A DNA stretch of 19,245 nucleotides from JBNRMR01 sp050309705 (GTDB taxonomy: Bacteria; Bacillota; Clostridia; Christensenellales; UBA1750), in the NCBI GenBank assembly GCA_050309705.1, contig JBNRMR010000176.1, positions 1-19,245 of the forward strand, given 5' to 3'. The notes below the pieces were generated by a model, which had not been told where the DNA came from, made no database searches, and saw only the letters and a list, made by a program, of their open reading frames with translations. The first letter of the stretch is position 1. The number at the start of each line of letters is the position of its first letter. Positions 1-8,000 of the stretch are shown one piece after another. Both the position numbers and the translations under genes were made by a program.

Positions 1-216
1 GTACTGGGTGAGGAAGTCTTCCAGCTTGTCGCAAAGGGTCAAAGCGTCTGAAACCGAGCCTGCAAATCCCACCACCACGCTATCGTTGTGGAGCCTGCGC
101 ACTTTTTTGGCGCTGCCCTTCATTATCGTCTTTTCGCCCATTGTCACCTGGCCGTCTCCCGCCAGGGCGCATTCGCCGTTTTTTCTAACGGCGCAAATCG
201 TTGTTCCTTTGAACAT
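1..216 (-). CDS. hslV: ATP-dependent protease subunit HslV (N-terminal part, cut by window edge)
   Basis: HslV is the peptidase chamber of the two-component HslUV (ClpYQ) protease and works in the cytoplasm with the HslU unfoldase. The 72 visible residues start MFKGTTICAVRKNG and contain the family blocks AGDGQVTMG, KVRRLHND and GFAGSVSDALTL. The catalytic threonine should be Thr5 or Thr6, exposed after removal of the short MFKG leader; this is family knowledge, and the threonine is present here rather than the serine of Bacillus CodW. The ATG at 214-216 has a consensus AGGAGG at 221-226, with a short 4-nt spacing. The gene runs off the left edge, so about 100 C-terminal residues are missing. 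hslU is expected next to it but cannot be seen. Confidence 0.95.
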   Translation of the reverse strand, partial: MFKGTTICAVRKNGECALAGDGQVTMGEKTIMKGSAKKVRRLHNDSVVVGFAGSVSDALTLCDKLEDFLTQY

Positions 217-307
217 TACTCCTCCTGACTGATATCGTCTTTTTCTTTATTTTTCTTTCTTTTTGTAGAAGTGCATGAAATAACATCACAAAACAAGGCT
301 CATATTC

Positions 308-336
308 ATGTTATACAACGCACATTCCGTTGTCAA
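308..336 (-). promoter_or_regulatory. Probable promoter of hslV
   Basis: On the minus strand a perfect TTGACA (331-336) is followed by either TATAAC after 15 nt (310-315) or TAACAT after 17 nt (308-313). Transcription would begin near 301 and leave an A/G-rich leader of about 85 nt before the hslV start. A second perfect TATAAT lies just upstream at 350-355 but has no good -35, so it may or may not be a second promoter. Confidence 0.55.
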
Positions 337-339
337 CAT
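308..339. promoter_or_regulatory. Dyad symmetry covering the hslV promoter (operator candidate)
   Basis: The plus strand reads ATGTT (308-312), AT, ACAACG (315-320), seven bases, CGTTGT (328-333), C, AACAT (335-339). Each arm therefore has 11 matching bases, interrupted by gaps of 2 and 1 nt. The inner arms sit in the spacer and overlap the -35 of the hslV promoter. The site lies upstream of the predicted start of transcription, so a protein-binding operator is more likely than an RNA hairpin. It does not match the CIRCE heat-shock element. Confidence 0.4.
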
Positions 340-387
340 ATGCGCCCTTATTATAGCTGGCTTATTTGAACTTTTTGTTAATTGAAT

Positions 388-427
388 AATAAAAAAAACG
401 CAGCCAAACGCTCATGCATCCGGCTGC
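388..427 (-). terminator. Rho-independent terminator after the YhcN-like lipoprotein gene
   Basis: On the minus strand GCAGCCGGATGC and GCGTTTGGCTGC form a 12-bp stem (with three G·U pairs) around the loop ATGA (400-427 on the plus strand). It is followed directly by a G and eight T residues (391-398). It lies about 50 nt downstream of the lipoprotein stop codon and ends that transcript before the hslV promoter. Confidence 0.85.
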
Positions 428-479
428 ACCATTTTCACCTGCGGCTTTTTGTCTGCGCCGCTTGCGGCTTTGCCGTCCC

Positions 480-1049
480 TTAAACCGCGTCTTTGATTTT
501 GCTTATGATGTCGGCTACGTCCTGGTGGATCTCCTCGCCCGCTCTCTCAGCCAGGGTTTTAATCTTGGAAACATGCTCCGAATCCTCGGTGATCTCCACA
601 TCCACGATGGTGTCCACTGCCGCTCTGGCTTTTTCAGTCACCATTTCGGCGATTCTATCCGTCATCCCTCCCTGGTACTGGCCCGTGAACTCGATGCCCA
701 CCAGGGCCACATTGCCCAGCACCACCACATGCGAAACCTCGACCTCGCTCAGTTTGTCAACCTCGGCCTTGATGGCCGAGGCAGCTTCTTGATTGTTGGT
801 GGTTTCGCCTGTTGCACCCGTGTTTCCATTGCCACCTGGGTTTTCGTTATCTCCAGGGTTAGTTGGCATGCCCGGGGACATGCCCGGCGACATATCCGGC
901 GACATGTCCGGCGACGGTGACAGAACGGGGCTCAGCATCGGTGAAACCGGCGGTGAGGGCGAGGGAGTGTTTTCTCTGCGCGCACAGCCTGCCAGCGCCA
1001 CGGACGCTATCAAGCAAATCATAATGAACAGTGTTATATTGCGTTTCAA
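480..1049 (-). CDS. YhcN/YlaJ-type sporulation lipoprotein
   Basis: This is a predicted exported lipoprotein of 189 aa. The start chosen is TTG at 1047-1049, because an AAAGGAGG lies 9 nt upstream. A GTG further upstream at 1068-1070 would place that ribosome binding site inside the gene. The signal peptide has a hydrophobic core at about residues 5-20 and the lipobox LAGC, with the lipidated cysteine at Cys22. Next come a Ser/Pro/Met-rich linker (about residues 27-65), an Asn/Gly-rich stretch, and a C-terminal domain (about 85-185) with the pattern of YhcN/YlaJ proteins (VSHVVVLGNVALVGIEF, then VTEKARAAVDTIVDVEITED). In Bacillus these proteins associate with the forespore or spore membrane. 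The gene has its own terminator. Its promoter is uncertain: CATTATA just upstream (about 1070-1077) resembles a sporulation -10 box, but no matching -35 was found. Confidence 0.8.
   Translation of the reverse strand: MKRNITLFIMICLIASVALAGCARRENTPSPSPPVSPMLSPVLSPSPDMSPDMSPGMSPGMPTNPGDNENPGGNGNTGATGETTNNQEAASAIKAEVDKLSEVEVSHVVVLGNVALVGIEFTGQYQGGMTDRIAEMVTEKARAAVDTIVDVEITEDSEHVSKIKTLAERAGEEIHQDVADIISKIKDAV
865..912. repeat. Four 12-bp tandem repeats in the lipoprotein linker
   Basis: Four adjacent 12-bp units (865-876, 877-888, 889-900, 901-912) have the form GACATG(C/T)CCGGC with a few substitutions. On the minus strand they encode repeated four-residue units of the DMSP/GMSP type in the lipoprotein linker. 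The number is a multiple of three bases, so copy changes would lengthen or shorten the linker without breaking the frame. Confidence 0.8.
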
Positions 1050-1203
1050 GTGTATTCGCCTCCTTTGCACATATAATGCGCAGCTTCAGGAGGTTTTAAA
1101 CAGGTTTTTCAAAATTTCTTTGTTTTTCTTGACACATAATTTCCCATCCAGGCGCGGCAGCCCGGTTTTGCCCCAAAAACGCCCAAAAGGTAAAGCTTTC
1201 CAT

Positions 1204-2838
1204 CTACGAATAGAACGAATTTCCACCAATAAACTCCCTGAGTATGGAGGTGGGCGGTATATCACTTTCCACATCTGCGTCCAGTATGTAGTTCAGGAAC
1301 TTAACCAGTCTTCTAGCCTCCAGATAATATTCACTGCTGGGCTCCACTTTGCTCAAAAGCGGGTAGAGGTATTTTTTTATGACCGAAAGCTCATAAGTGA
1401 GGGACGAGTTAAAGATGTAATCCGCCTCCTCCTGGAAGGGGAATATCCAGCGCTCCTCGCCCTTGCGAACGGAGGGCCACATGGAAAATGTGTTTGTCAT
1501 GGCGCTGGAGCGTGTGAAGTAGTCCCTTGTGAGGCGACGAATCAACCGCAGATCCGTGCTGCGGATTCGATTGCTGCCGTCCAGATTAAGCTGGTTCAGG
1601 GCGCTGACGAATATCTTATATTTGAACTCCCTGGGTATATCATATGTGAGATCGTCGTTCAGGCCGTGAATGCCTTCGATCAATATGGGCTGTTTGTCCA
1701 AAAGTTTAGTCTTCACACCCTGGTCGCTTCTTCTGCCAATGCTGAAATCAAAAATTGGCAGCTGCACCGTGTCGCCCTGGAGCAAAGACACAAGCTGTTC
1801 GTTAAAGTAGGTCACATCAATGGAGTGCAGATGTTCAAAGTCCTTGTTGCCATCCTCATCAAGGGGAACTTCGCTCCGGCTTTTGTAATAGTTGTCCAGC
1901 GATATCAATATGGGCTTAAGGCCGTTGACCCGAAGCTGTATGTTCAGCCTGTTGGTGAATGTGGTCTTACCTGATGACGAAGGCCCGGCGATAAGCACCA
2001 CATGCGGCTTTTTTTCATATATCTCGTCGGCGATCTGGCTGATCGTCTTTTCGTGCAGCGCCTCGTTCACCCGCACGAACTCATGTATGTCGCCCGTCTT
2101 GATCATGTCATTTAGATCCGCCACCACCTGCACATCCAGTATCTCGCCCCATTTTTCGCTCTGTGCGAATACCTCCGCCAGCTTCGGCGAGGGCTCTCTT
2201 TGGCTTAGCACCTTCGGGTCATCCCGGGATGGCATAGTCAGCACTATGCCCGGCAGGTGCAAGTTAAGGCTGAACAATTTCATGTAGCCCGTGGAGGGCA
2301 CCATCTCGCCGTAGAAATAGTCGCGCACATTTCCGCAGGTGTAAATCCGGAAGGAGTCCTTCGGGCGGTAGCTTAAAAGGCGCACCTTATCGTCCTGGCC
2401 CTGCTCCTTGAAAATCTCTATGGCCTCCGCAAGGGAAACCACGTCGCGGGTGAAGGGCAGATCCTGCTCCGCCAGCTCCTTCATGCGATCTTCAATCCTG
2501 GCGACTATTGAATTTGAAAGAAATTTAATACCTCTAAGCTGGATATACAGCCCCTGGGGCAGCGAATGCTCCACCTCCACCTTTGCATGGGGATATTCAT
2601 CCTTCAATGCCATCTGCAAAAGGAATATGAGGGAGCGTTCGTATACGCGCCTTCCCTCGTCGGTCTTGAGCGTCAAAGGCTCGATTGTGCAGTCCTTTAT
2701 CACATCCCAGTTAAGCTCGCAGGTTTCTCCTCCATGCCTTATGGCCAAAGCGCCGTCTTCCTTGCCTGCAAGCTTCAGAGCATCCAAATATGTTCCCTGG
2801 GTTTTAACTTCTGTGCCGCTTACATTTACCGTAAACAA
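1204..2838 (-). CDS. Nucleoside kinase (uridine kinase-like) with N-terminal TGS/ThrRS-like domain
   Basis: This 544-aa protein has an N-terminal TGS-like ubiquitin-fold domain (about residues 1-60). A threonyl-tRNA-synthetase-like second additional domain follows (about 61-230, containing HSLPQGLYIQ). The C-terminal part is a P-loop kinase of the phosphoribulokinase/uridine kinase type, with the Walker A motif GPSSSGKT at about 285-292 and LDNYY at about 314-318. The family phosphorylates nucleosides such as uridine using ATP or GTP; the exact substrate here is not shown. The TTG start at 2836-2838 has AGAGGTGAG about 5-7 nt upstream, and the only ATG nearby is closed at once by an in-frame TGA. 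The gene follows the PBP2 gene by 74 nt on the same strand and is probably co-transcribed with it. No terminator was seen after it. Confidence 0.88.
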   Translation of the reverse strand: MFTVNVSGTEVKTQGTYLDALKLAGKEDGALAIRHGGETCELNWDVIKDCTIEPLTLKTDEGRRVYERSLIFLLQMALKDEYPHAKVEVEHSLPQGLYIQLRGIKFLSNSIVARIEDRMKELAEQDLPFTRDVVSLAEAIEIFKEQGQDDKVRLLSYRPKDSFRIYTCGNVRDYFYGEMVPSTGYMKLFSLNLHLPGIVLTMPSRDDPKVLSQREPSPKLAEVFAQSEKWGEILDVQVVADLNDMIKTGDIHEFVRVNEALHEKTISQIADEIYEKKPHVVLIAGPSSSGKTTFTNRLNIQLRVNGLKPILISLDNYYKSRSEVPLDEDGNKDFEHLHSIDVTYFNEQLVSLLQGDTVQLPIFDFSIGRRSDQGVKTKLLDKQPILIEGIHGLNDDLTYDIPREFKYKIFVSALNQLNLDGSNRIRSTDLRLIRRLTRDYFTRSSAMTNTFSMWPSVRKGEERWIFPFQEEADYIFNSSLTYELSVIKKYLYPLLSKVEPSSEYYLEARRLVKFLNYILDADVESDIPPTSILREFIGGNSFYS

Positions 2839-2912
2839 AATCTCACCTCTCCATTTTATATCATGCTCAGCGCTTCGGGATTCAGTCCCCCCGCGCCTGC
2901 TTTTCTTCGTTT

Positions 2913-5387
2913 TTAAGGGATCAGTCCGCCGGGCAGATATATGCCCTCGTCGGCGCCCGCCTCCTTTTTGTCCAGATAGTACTGTATCGCATCCTGTATG
3001 ACGATGTAGGAATATGCCCCTGAATAGCCATTGGGGATGAACACCACCACGGCAATTTCCGGCTCATCAAAGGGTGCGAAAGCCACAAACCAGGAGTGAT
3101 TTTCAAGGTCTATCTTGCTCACCTGGGCCGTGCCCGTCTTAGTGCCGATATCGTCCTTATATTTGTAGTCTGCGAAATATTTCCAGGCTGTGCCGCCGTC
3201 CTCCTGGCTGGTCACGCCCTTCATTCCGTTGCGGATGATCTCAAGGCTGTGCTGGGCTCCGGGCAGGTCGCCTATGACCGTTGGCTCTATCTCTGTTACT
3301 ATTTCGCCGCCCGGGCATATAATCCTTTCCACCACATGAGCGTCATAGACTGTTCCGCCGTTTGCTATGGCGGAAATATACCTGGCAACGGCCACCGGCG
3401 TCACCTGGGTTATCGCTTGGCCAATGCCCGTCATGAGAGTCTGGGTGGGAGTCCAGCGGATGTCGCGAAGATAGTTTGCGATGTTATTTACCATGTATCT
3501 GCTGGAAACATCCTGGGATGTGAGGCCCATATCGTTTAAAAGTATATTCCTTATGTGCTCCAAAGATTCATTTTGCCCATATTCGTTCACCAGATCCATC
3601 AGCGACTTGACCACCCTGTCAAGCCTTTCGTCTTCATAGGTTCTGTCAAGGTCGTCGCCCACCGATATCAAAAGATTTTTGATGCTCCTGGCCACCAATG
3701 AAGCCTTCTCCACCGTCTGGCCGCCGACGGGCTTTGAGCTGTCGTAAAGGGTCATCTGGCCGCCAATAACGCCCGTGGACTCCCCCGGAAGCTCTATGTT
3801 CGTTCGGGAGGTCAGGCCCATACGGCTTGTCCAAACGCTAAGCTTTTCGATACCCAGCCGGTCGGCAGTCTCGTAGAAAAAATAGTTGCAGGAGTTTTTG
3901 ATGGCCTCCAAAACGGTCTGATTGCTGTGCTGATGGGGATATCTTGTCCAGCATCTGGGGCCATTTACTGGGTCATATTTGCTGTAGGGGCTTTCGTCAT
4001 CGATCATCTCCCCCGGGGTGATGACGCCCTCCTCCAGCCCGGCAATAGCGGAAACCATCTTGAAGATGGAACCCGGAGTCTCCCGCGAGGATATTGCTTT
4101 GTTAAAAAGGGGCGCCCTGGAGTCCTCCGCCAAGGCGGCGTAGTCATCATTGCTGATGCCTCCCTCGAACAGGTTCAGCGAATATGAGGGATAGCTGGCC
4201 AGGGCCAGAATATCGCCGGAGTTCACCTCCATGACTATGGCCGCGCCAGTGTTGGCAAGCTGAAGCTCGCTGCCCCCCCTTTGGCGCACCAGCTCATCGT
4301 ATCTTTCCTGATCTGCAAGATAATCCTGCATCTGCAGTTCATAAGTCGCGTTTATGTTTTTTAAAAGCGCATCCTCCAGCGCCTTTTGAAGCTCCAGGTC
4401 GATCGTCAGCACCACGCTGTCGCCGCTTTGGGGCGCAACATAGCTGATCTCCCGGGTGGTTCTTCCATACATGTTGGTCTCCACCACCCGCTGCCCCTTT
4501 CTAAAGGCGATATTGCCCGAAAGATGCTCCTCCATGGTGCGCTCAATCCCGGTTATGCCTATGCTGTCGCTTGCAAGGTAGCCCTTGGCCCTATAGGCTT
4601 CTATTGTCTCACTGCTCTGCATTTTCCCCATATAGCCGATCACATGTGCGGCGGTATCGTCCATGGGGTATAGCCTTTCGTTGTTAATGCTGATATCTAT
4701 GCCGGGGTTGTCCGCCAAGGCTGCCGACATCTTGGCCACCGTTTCAAAGGAAACATCGCTTGATATAACCACCGGATTTCCCAAAAAGGCGTTCATCTGC
4801 ATCAACTGCCAGACCGCCAGCACTTTGGCCTTCGTTTCATGGGGCAATTCCTCCGGCACAAAATAACGCTCGCACAGGCGGCCGAATATGACGCTCACGG
4901 GATATTCATCCAGATCTGTTATGTAAAAGTTCTCCCGCCACTGCTTTTCCCGCCTAGCGAACACCTCCGGGTCTTCGGTGCCAAAGTCAAGGTACCAGTC
5001 GCCGTTTTCGTCCATTTTGGCGGAGAAGTCGTCGATAACCGCGCCGCCCTCCCCCTCAATTATATCTATCGCCGCAAGGATGCTCCTTGTATATATCTGG
5101 CTGTATCCGGCGGAGCTGTTGCCCCTCTCCCGGTAAAAGGTGATGTTATATACCTCCTGATCATATGCCAGGGGGATGTTATTCCTGTCCAGGATGGAGC
5201 CGCGACCGCCCGATATGGCGATTGTCTTCGTGGCGCTGCTGGAAGCAGAACGGGCATGTTCCTCGCCCTTGCTGATCTGAAGGTTCACAAGCTGCCCCGC
5301 CACCACCACCACAAACACGAGCAGCAGAATATATGCTGTTTTAAACCGCCGCCTGAGGCTGCTCTGGGTTTTGCGCGAGTTGGTCAT
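2913..5387 (-). CDS. mrdA: Penicillin-binding protein 2 (elongation-specific transpeptidase)
   Basis: PBP2 is the class B D,D-transpeptidase that cross-links peptidoglycan in the elongasome together with RodA and MreBCD. The 824-aa protein has a basic N-terminus, one transmembrane helix (about residues 18-36) and a dimerisation/pedestal region containing GGRGSILDRN. The transpeptidase domain carries SIFK (Ser440, Lys443), SCN (499-501) and KTG (750-752). The ATG at 5385-5387 was chosen because GAGAGG lies 9 nt upstream; a longer TTG start at 5435 has poorer support. The coding region begins 31 nt after the mreD stop. The SxN-to-KTG distance (about 249 residues) is longer than I recall for Escherichia coli PBP2 (about 160). 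A helical, charged insertion at roughly 547-645 accounts for this. Confidence 0.93.
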   Translation of the reverse strand: MTNSRKTQSSLRRRFKTAYILLLVFVVVVAGQLVNLQISKGEEHARSASSSATKTIAISGGRGSILDRNNIPLAYDQEVYNITFYRERGNSSAGYSQIYTRSILAAIDIIEGEGGAVIDDFSAKMDENGDWYLDFGTEDPEVFARREKQWRENFYITDLDEYPVSVIFGRLCERYFVPEELPHETKAKVLAVWQLMQMNAFLGNPVVISSDVSFETVAKMSAALADNPGIDISINNERLYPMDDTAAHVIGYMGKMQSSETIEAYRAKGYLASDSIGITGIERTMEEHLSGNIAFRKGQRVVETNMYGRTTREISYVAPQSGDSVVLTIDLELQKALEDALLKNINATYELQMQDYLADQERYDELVRQRGGSELQLANTGAAIVMEVNSGDILALASYPSYSLNLFEGGISNDDYAALAEDSRAPLFNKAISSRETPGSIFKMVSAIAGLEEGVITPGEMIDDESPYSKYDPVNGPRCWTRYPHQHSNQTVLEAIKNSCNYFFYETADRLGIEKLSVWTSRMGLTSRTNIELPGESTGVIGGQMTLYDSSKPVGGQTVEKASLVARSIKNLLISVGDDLDRTYEDERLDRVVKSLMDLVNEYGQNESLEHIRNILLNDMGLTSQDVSSRYMVNNIANYLRDIRWTPTQTLMTGIGQAITQVTPVAVARYISAIANGGTVYDAHVVERIICPGGEIVTEIEPTVIGDLPGAQHSLEIIRNGMKGVTSQEDGGTAWKYFADYKYKDDIGTKTGTAQVSKIDLENHSWFVAFAPFDEPEIAVVVFIPNGYSGAYSYIVIQDAIQYYLDKKEAGADEGIYLPGGLIP

Positions 5388-5418
5388 CCTTTTAAACCTC
5401 TCATTTTCTTTTCCTTCT

Positions 5419-5934
5419 TTACCGCCTCTCGTCAAATATGATCTCCTGACCCCGGCCTATCCCTGCGGCCTTATAGCAAAACTCCGCCAGCAGATATATT
5501 ATAAACGAGATGGCCGCGGTATAGATTGCGCCCACGCCTATTTTCGCCGCCACAGGCAGCCACTGAACAACCGCTCCCTGTGCGTTTAAAATAATCACCG
5601 TTATGATCTCCTTCACAAAATATGCAGGAAGGCAGACCAAAATGGGCTGAATGAAGCGAGTGGACTTCTGCGTTGAAACCAGGCCCGCCAGGGCGCCGGA
5701 CAGGGTGTACTGAAGAAGGAAAAAGCCCGGGCGAAGAAAGAGCATGTCCATCGTGAAGCCCACTGCCGCGCCATAGGCTGTGCCTCTTGTGAACTTGGCA
5801 AATGAAGCCAGCGACACCACCACCGCGAAGATTATGTCCGGGCTGACACCTGCAATGGCGATGTGGGGCGATAATACCAACTGCAACAAAAGGGCCGCCA
5901 ACAGCGCAAAAGCTTCCAGAATGTACTGCATCAC
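5419..5934 (-). CDS. mreD: Rod shape-determining protein MreD
   Basis: This polytopic membrane protein of the elongasome is 171 aa, the usual family size. It has about five hydrophobic segments (for example LEAFALLAALLLQLVLS and YTAAISFIIYLLAEF) and the MreD-type conserved stretch GAAVGFTMDMLF near residues 55-66. The start is GTG at 5932-5934 with GGAGG 10 nt upstream; an ATG one codon later is equally possible. The GTG overlaps the mreC stop (GTGA), which implies translational coupling. MreD is known to bridge MreC and PBP2, the two proteins encoded on either side of it. Confidence 0.93.
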   Translation of the reverse strand: MMQYILEAFALLAALLLQLVLSPHIAIAGVSPDIIFAVVVSLASFAKFTRGTAYGAAVGFTMDMLFLRPGFFLLQYTLSGALAGLVSTQKSTRFIQPILVCLPAYFVKEIITVIILNAQGAVVQWLPVAAKIGVGAIYTAAISFIIYLLAEFCYKAAGIGRGQEIIFDERR

Positions 5935-6809
5935 TGCCCGCTTCCCTCCAATCCTTCCGTTTCTGCGGACGGCTGCGCATTGGTTATCACCAGCACTTCC
6001 TCTATTCGCAGGAAATCCACCGCCGGGCTTATCACCACATAGCCGCTCACGGAATCAGTTCCCCGGGAAACCTGGCTGACGGTGCCTATCAACAACCCCT
6101 TGGGATATTCGCCCTCCAGACCGCTGGTTAAAACCCTGTCGCCTATGGCCAGTTCTGTTTCGGATGAAAGGTACATCATCTGAAGCAGCCCGCCGTTGGC
6201 GTCAAGCTGTAAAATGCCGCTGACAACGCCGTTGTCCCTGGTCCGCTCAACTATGCCCGCAAGGGCGCTTCGGCTGTCCACCACGGCTCGCACCATGCTC
6301 ATGCCCGGCGCCACTTCAACAATCTTTCCCACCAGGCCCTTGGAAGTCACCACCGGCATCCCTTCGCTCATTCCGTCCCGCGAGCCCTTGTCTATGCTGA
6401 ACTCGCTCAGCCAGTTGCCCGGCGTCATGGCCATCACCCTTGCGCCCACATATTCAAAGTCGCCCTTTTCGTCCATCTGCAAAAGCTGCCTCAGCCGCTG
6501 GTTTTCAGCCTTCAGCTCGCTAAGACCTGAAATCTCAAGCTCCATCCGGGCAAGCTCCTGCTGAAGCCGCTGGTTTTCCTGGGCGATCAATGTGGAGTCC
6601 TCGAAAACGGATCTGAAGTCTTTTATTGTGCCTTCGATGAAGTTCTTAACAGGCAATATCGTATGCTGGGGTATGACCGAAAGAAATGAGAGGCTGATCC
6701 AGCCGTTCATGGAGGACACTATCAAAAGAACGGAAACGATCACAATGACGCCCGCCGATATAAAGCCGCGCATCCGCCTTGTTTGCGCCCTTGTTCGAAG
6801 TCTCCTCAT
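5931..6809 (-). CDS. mreC: Rod shape-determining protein MreC
   Basis: MreC (292 aa) is a bitopic scaffold that links cytoplasmic MreB to PBP2 on the outer face of the membrane. It has a basic N-terminus rich in arginine, one transmembrane helix (about residues 15-38) and a coiled coil (about 62-112, rich in Glu/Gln/Leu). The MreC β-domain contains GARVMAMTPGNWLSEFSIDKG and GMPVVTSKGLVGKI. The ATG at 6807-6809 has AGAGGA just upstream. The gene is separated from mreB by 145 nt that contain a strong hairpin (6872-6895), so its level could be set apart from that of mreB. Confidence 0.95.
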   Translation of the reverse strand: MRRLRTRAQTRRMRGFISAGVIVIVSVLLIVSSMNGWISLSFLSVIPQHTILPVKNFIEGTIKDFRSVFEDSTLIAQENQRLQQELARMELEISGLSELKAENQRLRQLLQMDEKGDFEYVGARVMAMTPGNWLSEFSIDKGSRDGMSEGMPVVTSKGLVGKIVEVAPGMSMVRAVVDSRSALAGIVERTRDNGVVSGILQLDANGGLLQMMYLSSETELAIGDRVLTSGLEGEYPKGLLIGTVSQVSRGTDSVSGYVVISPAVDFLRIEEVLVITNAQPSAETEGLEGSGQ

Positions 6810-6871
6810 AGTTCCTCTCCATCTTAGCGGCCAAGCGCCGCGTAATTTCAGCTACTTCAAAAGTTTCAGAT

Positions 6872-6895
6872 ATGGGGAAGGCTGCCCTTCCCCAT
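6872..6895. other. Perfect 10-bp hairpin between mreB and mreC
   Basis: ATGGGGAAGG (6872-6881) and CCTTCCCCAT (6886-6895) are exact inverted repeats around the 4-nt loop CTGC. On the transcribed minus strand no run of T follows, so this is not a classical terminator. It could be an RNA processing or stability element that sets mreB above mreC/mreD expression; that role is inferred from position only. Confidence 0.6.
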
Positions 6896-6954
6896 CAAAA
6901 CGATTCAAATTGTGTTTTGGTTTGCAAGCCTCATTGCGCGATTGCCCGTCAAGG

Positions 6955-7989
6955 TCAGTCGTCGCCGGAGCCCTGAGTGCACATCTTGAGGAGCTGCGGG
7001 TCGTCCAGCATCATCCCCGCGCCGTTGACCACACAGTCCAGCGGGTTTTCAGCGATATAAACCGGAATCCCCGTCTCGATTGAAATCAGCGTGTCCAGAC
7101 CGTTTAACAGCGCGCCGCCGCCGGAAAGCACAACTCCCCTTTGGATGATATCCGACGCAAGCTCCGGTGGCGTACTCTCAAGAGTGCTCTTTATGGCATT
7201 TAGAATGGTAATCAAGGGCTCGCGCATGGCGTCGCGGATCTCATCGCCGTCAATCTCTATTGTCTGAGGGTAGCCCGTGACCAGATCACGCCCCCGGATT
7301 CTGATTATATCCGGCACCTCTGAGAGCATGGCCGAGCCGATATCCACCTTCACTTCCTCGGCAGTTCTCTCGCCTATAAGCAGGTTATGCTCCCTTTTGA
7401 CATATTCGATAATTGCTTCGTCCAGCTTGTTGCCGCCCACGCGGATGGACCTTGCCGCCACTATGCCGCCAAGGCTGATGACAGCCACCTCGCATGTGCC
7501 GCCGCCTATGTCCACTATCATCGAGCCGGTTGGGTCCTTCACAGGCATTCCCGCGCCTATGGCCGCCGCCATGGGTTCCTCCACGATGTAAACCTTCCTT
7601 GCGCCGGCGTTCTTCGTGGCCTCGTCCACAGCTCTTCGCTCAACGGGCGTAACGCCATGGGGCACAGACACCACAACCCTGGGCCTAACCAACGAAAAGA
7701 AGCTGCTGCCCGCTTTTTTAATGAAATATTTCAGCATTATTTCAGTCACATCAAAGTCGGCGATGACGCCCTCCTGCATGGGCCTTACCGCCACTATGCC
7801 GCCAGGCGTTCTGCCCATCATGCCCTTTGCCTCGGAGCCTACGGCCAGCACATGCCTTCGCATGTCCGAATGAACCGCCACCACGCTTGGCTCTCTGAGA
7901 ACTATCCCCCTGCCCCGAACATACACCAAAATATTCGCCGTGCCCAAATCTATGGCCAAATCATTGCCAAAAAGCCCTAAAAAGCTCAT
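6955..7989 (-). CDS. mreB: Actin-like cell shape protein MreB
   Basis: MreB (344 aa) polymerises into ATP-dependent membrane-bound filaments that direct lateral wall synthesis. The actin-fold ATP-binding motifs are present: phosphate-1 DLGTANILVY (from Asp14), phosphate-2 DIGGGTCEV (about 160-168), EEPMAAAIGAG (about 137-147) and the adenosine motif LSGGGALLNGL near the C-terminus. The N-terminus MSFLGLFGND is the hydrophobic, membrane-facing type. The ATG at 7987-7989 has AAGGGGA 7 nt upstream. The ribosome binding site lies in the last codons of maf, 11 nt away, so the two genes are one transcription unit. Confidence 0.97.
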   Translation of the reverse strand: MSFLGLFGNDLAIDLGTANILVYVRGRGIVLREPSVVAVHSDMRRHVLAVGSEAKGMMGRTPGGIVAVRPMQEGVIADFDVTEIMLKYFIKKAGSSFFSLVRPRVVVSVPHGVTPVERRAVDEATKNAGARKVYIVEEPMAAAIGAGMPVKDPTGSMIVDIGGGTCEVAVISLGGIVAARSIRVGGNKLDEAIIEYVKREHNLLIGERTAEEVKVDIGSAMLSEVPDIIRIRGRDLVTGYPQTIEIDGDEIRDAMREPLITILNAIKSTLESTPPELASDIIQRGVVLSGGGALLNGLDTLISIETGIPVYIAENPLDCVVNGAGMMLDDPQLLKMCTQGSGDD

Positions 7990-8000
7990 TATATATCCCC

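Noticed and set aside
1068..1078. CATTATA, resembling a forespore sigma factor -10 box before the YhcN-like gene
   Set aside because: No matching -35 element at the expected distance, so a sporulation promoter cannot be claimed.
1150..1168. Six-bp GC hairpin downstream of the kinase gene
   Set aside because: Short stem with a G·U pair and no T tract, so it does not qualify as a terminator.
793..1974. Long open plus-strand frame (393 codons) running across the lipoprotein and kinase genes
   Set aside because: It is antisense to two well-supported genes, has no ribosome binding site, and its translation has no family features; GC-rich third positions on the minus strand keep it open.
2855..2863. 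TGATATAAA extended -10-like sequence before the kinase gene
   Set aside because: No -35 match at 16-18 nt, and transcription would begin inside the ribosome binding site; kept only as a weak internal promoter possibility.
5387..5435. Longer PBP2 start at TTG 5435 and a tiny six-codon frame ending in ATGA at the PBP2 start
   Set aside because: The ATG at 5387 has the better ribosome binding site; the six-codon frame is most likely chance in a purine-rich leader.
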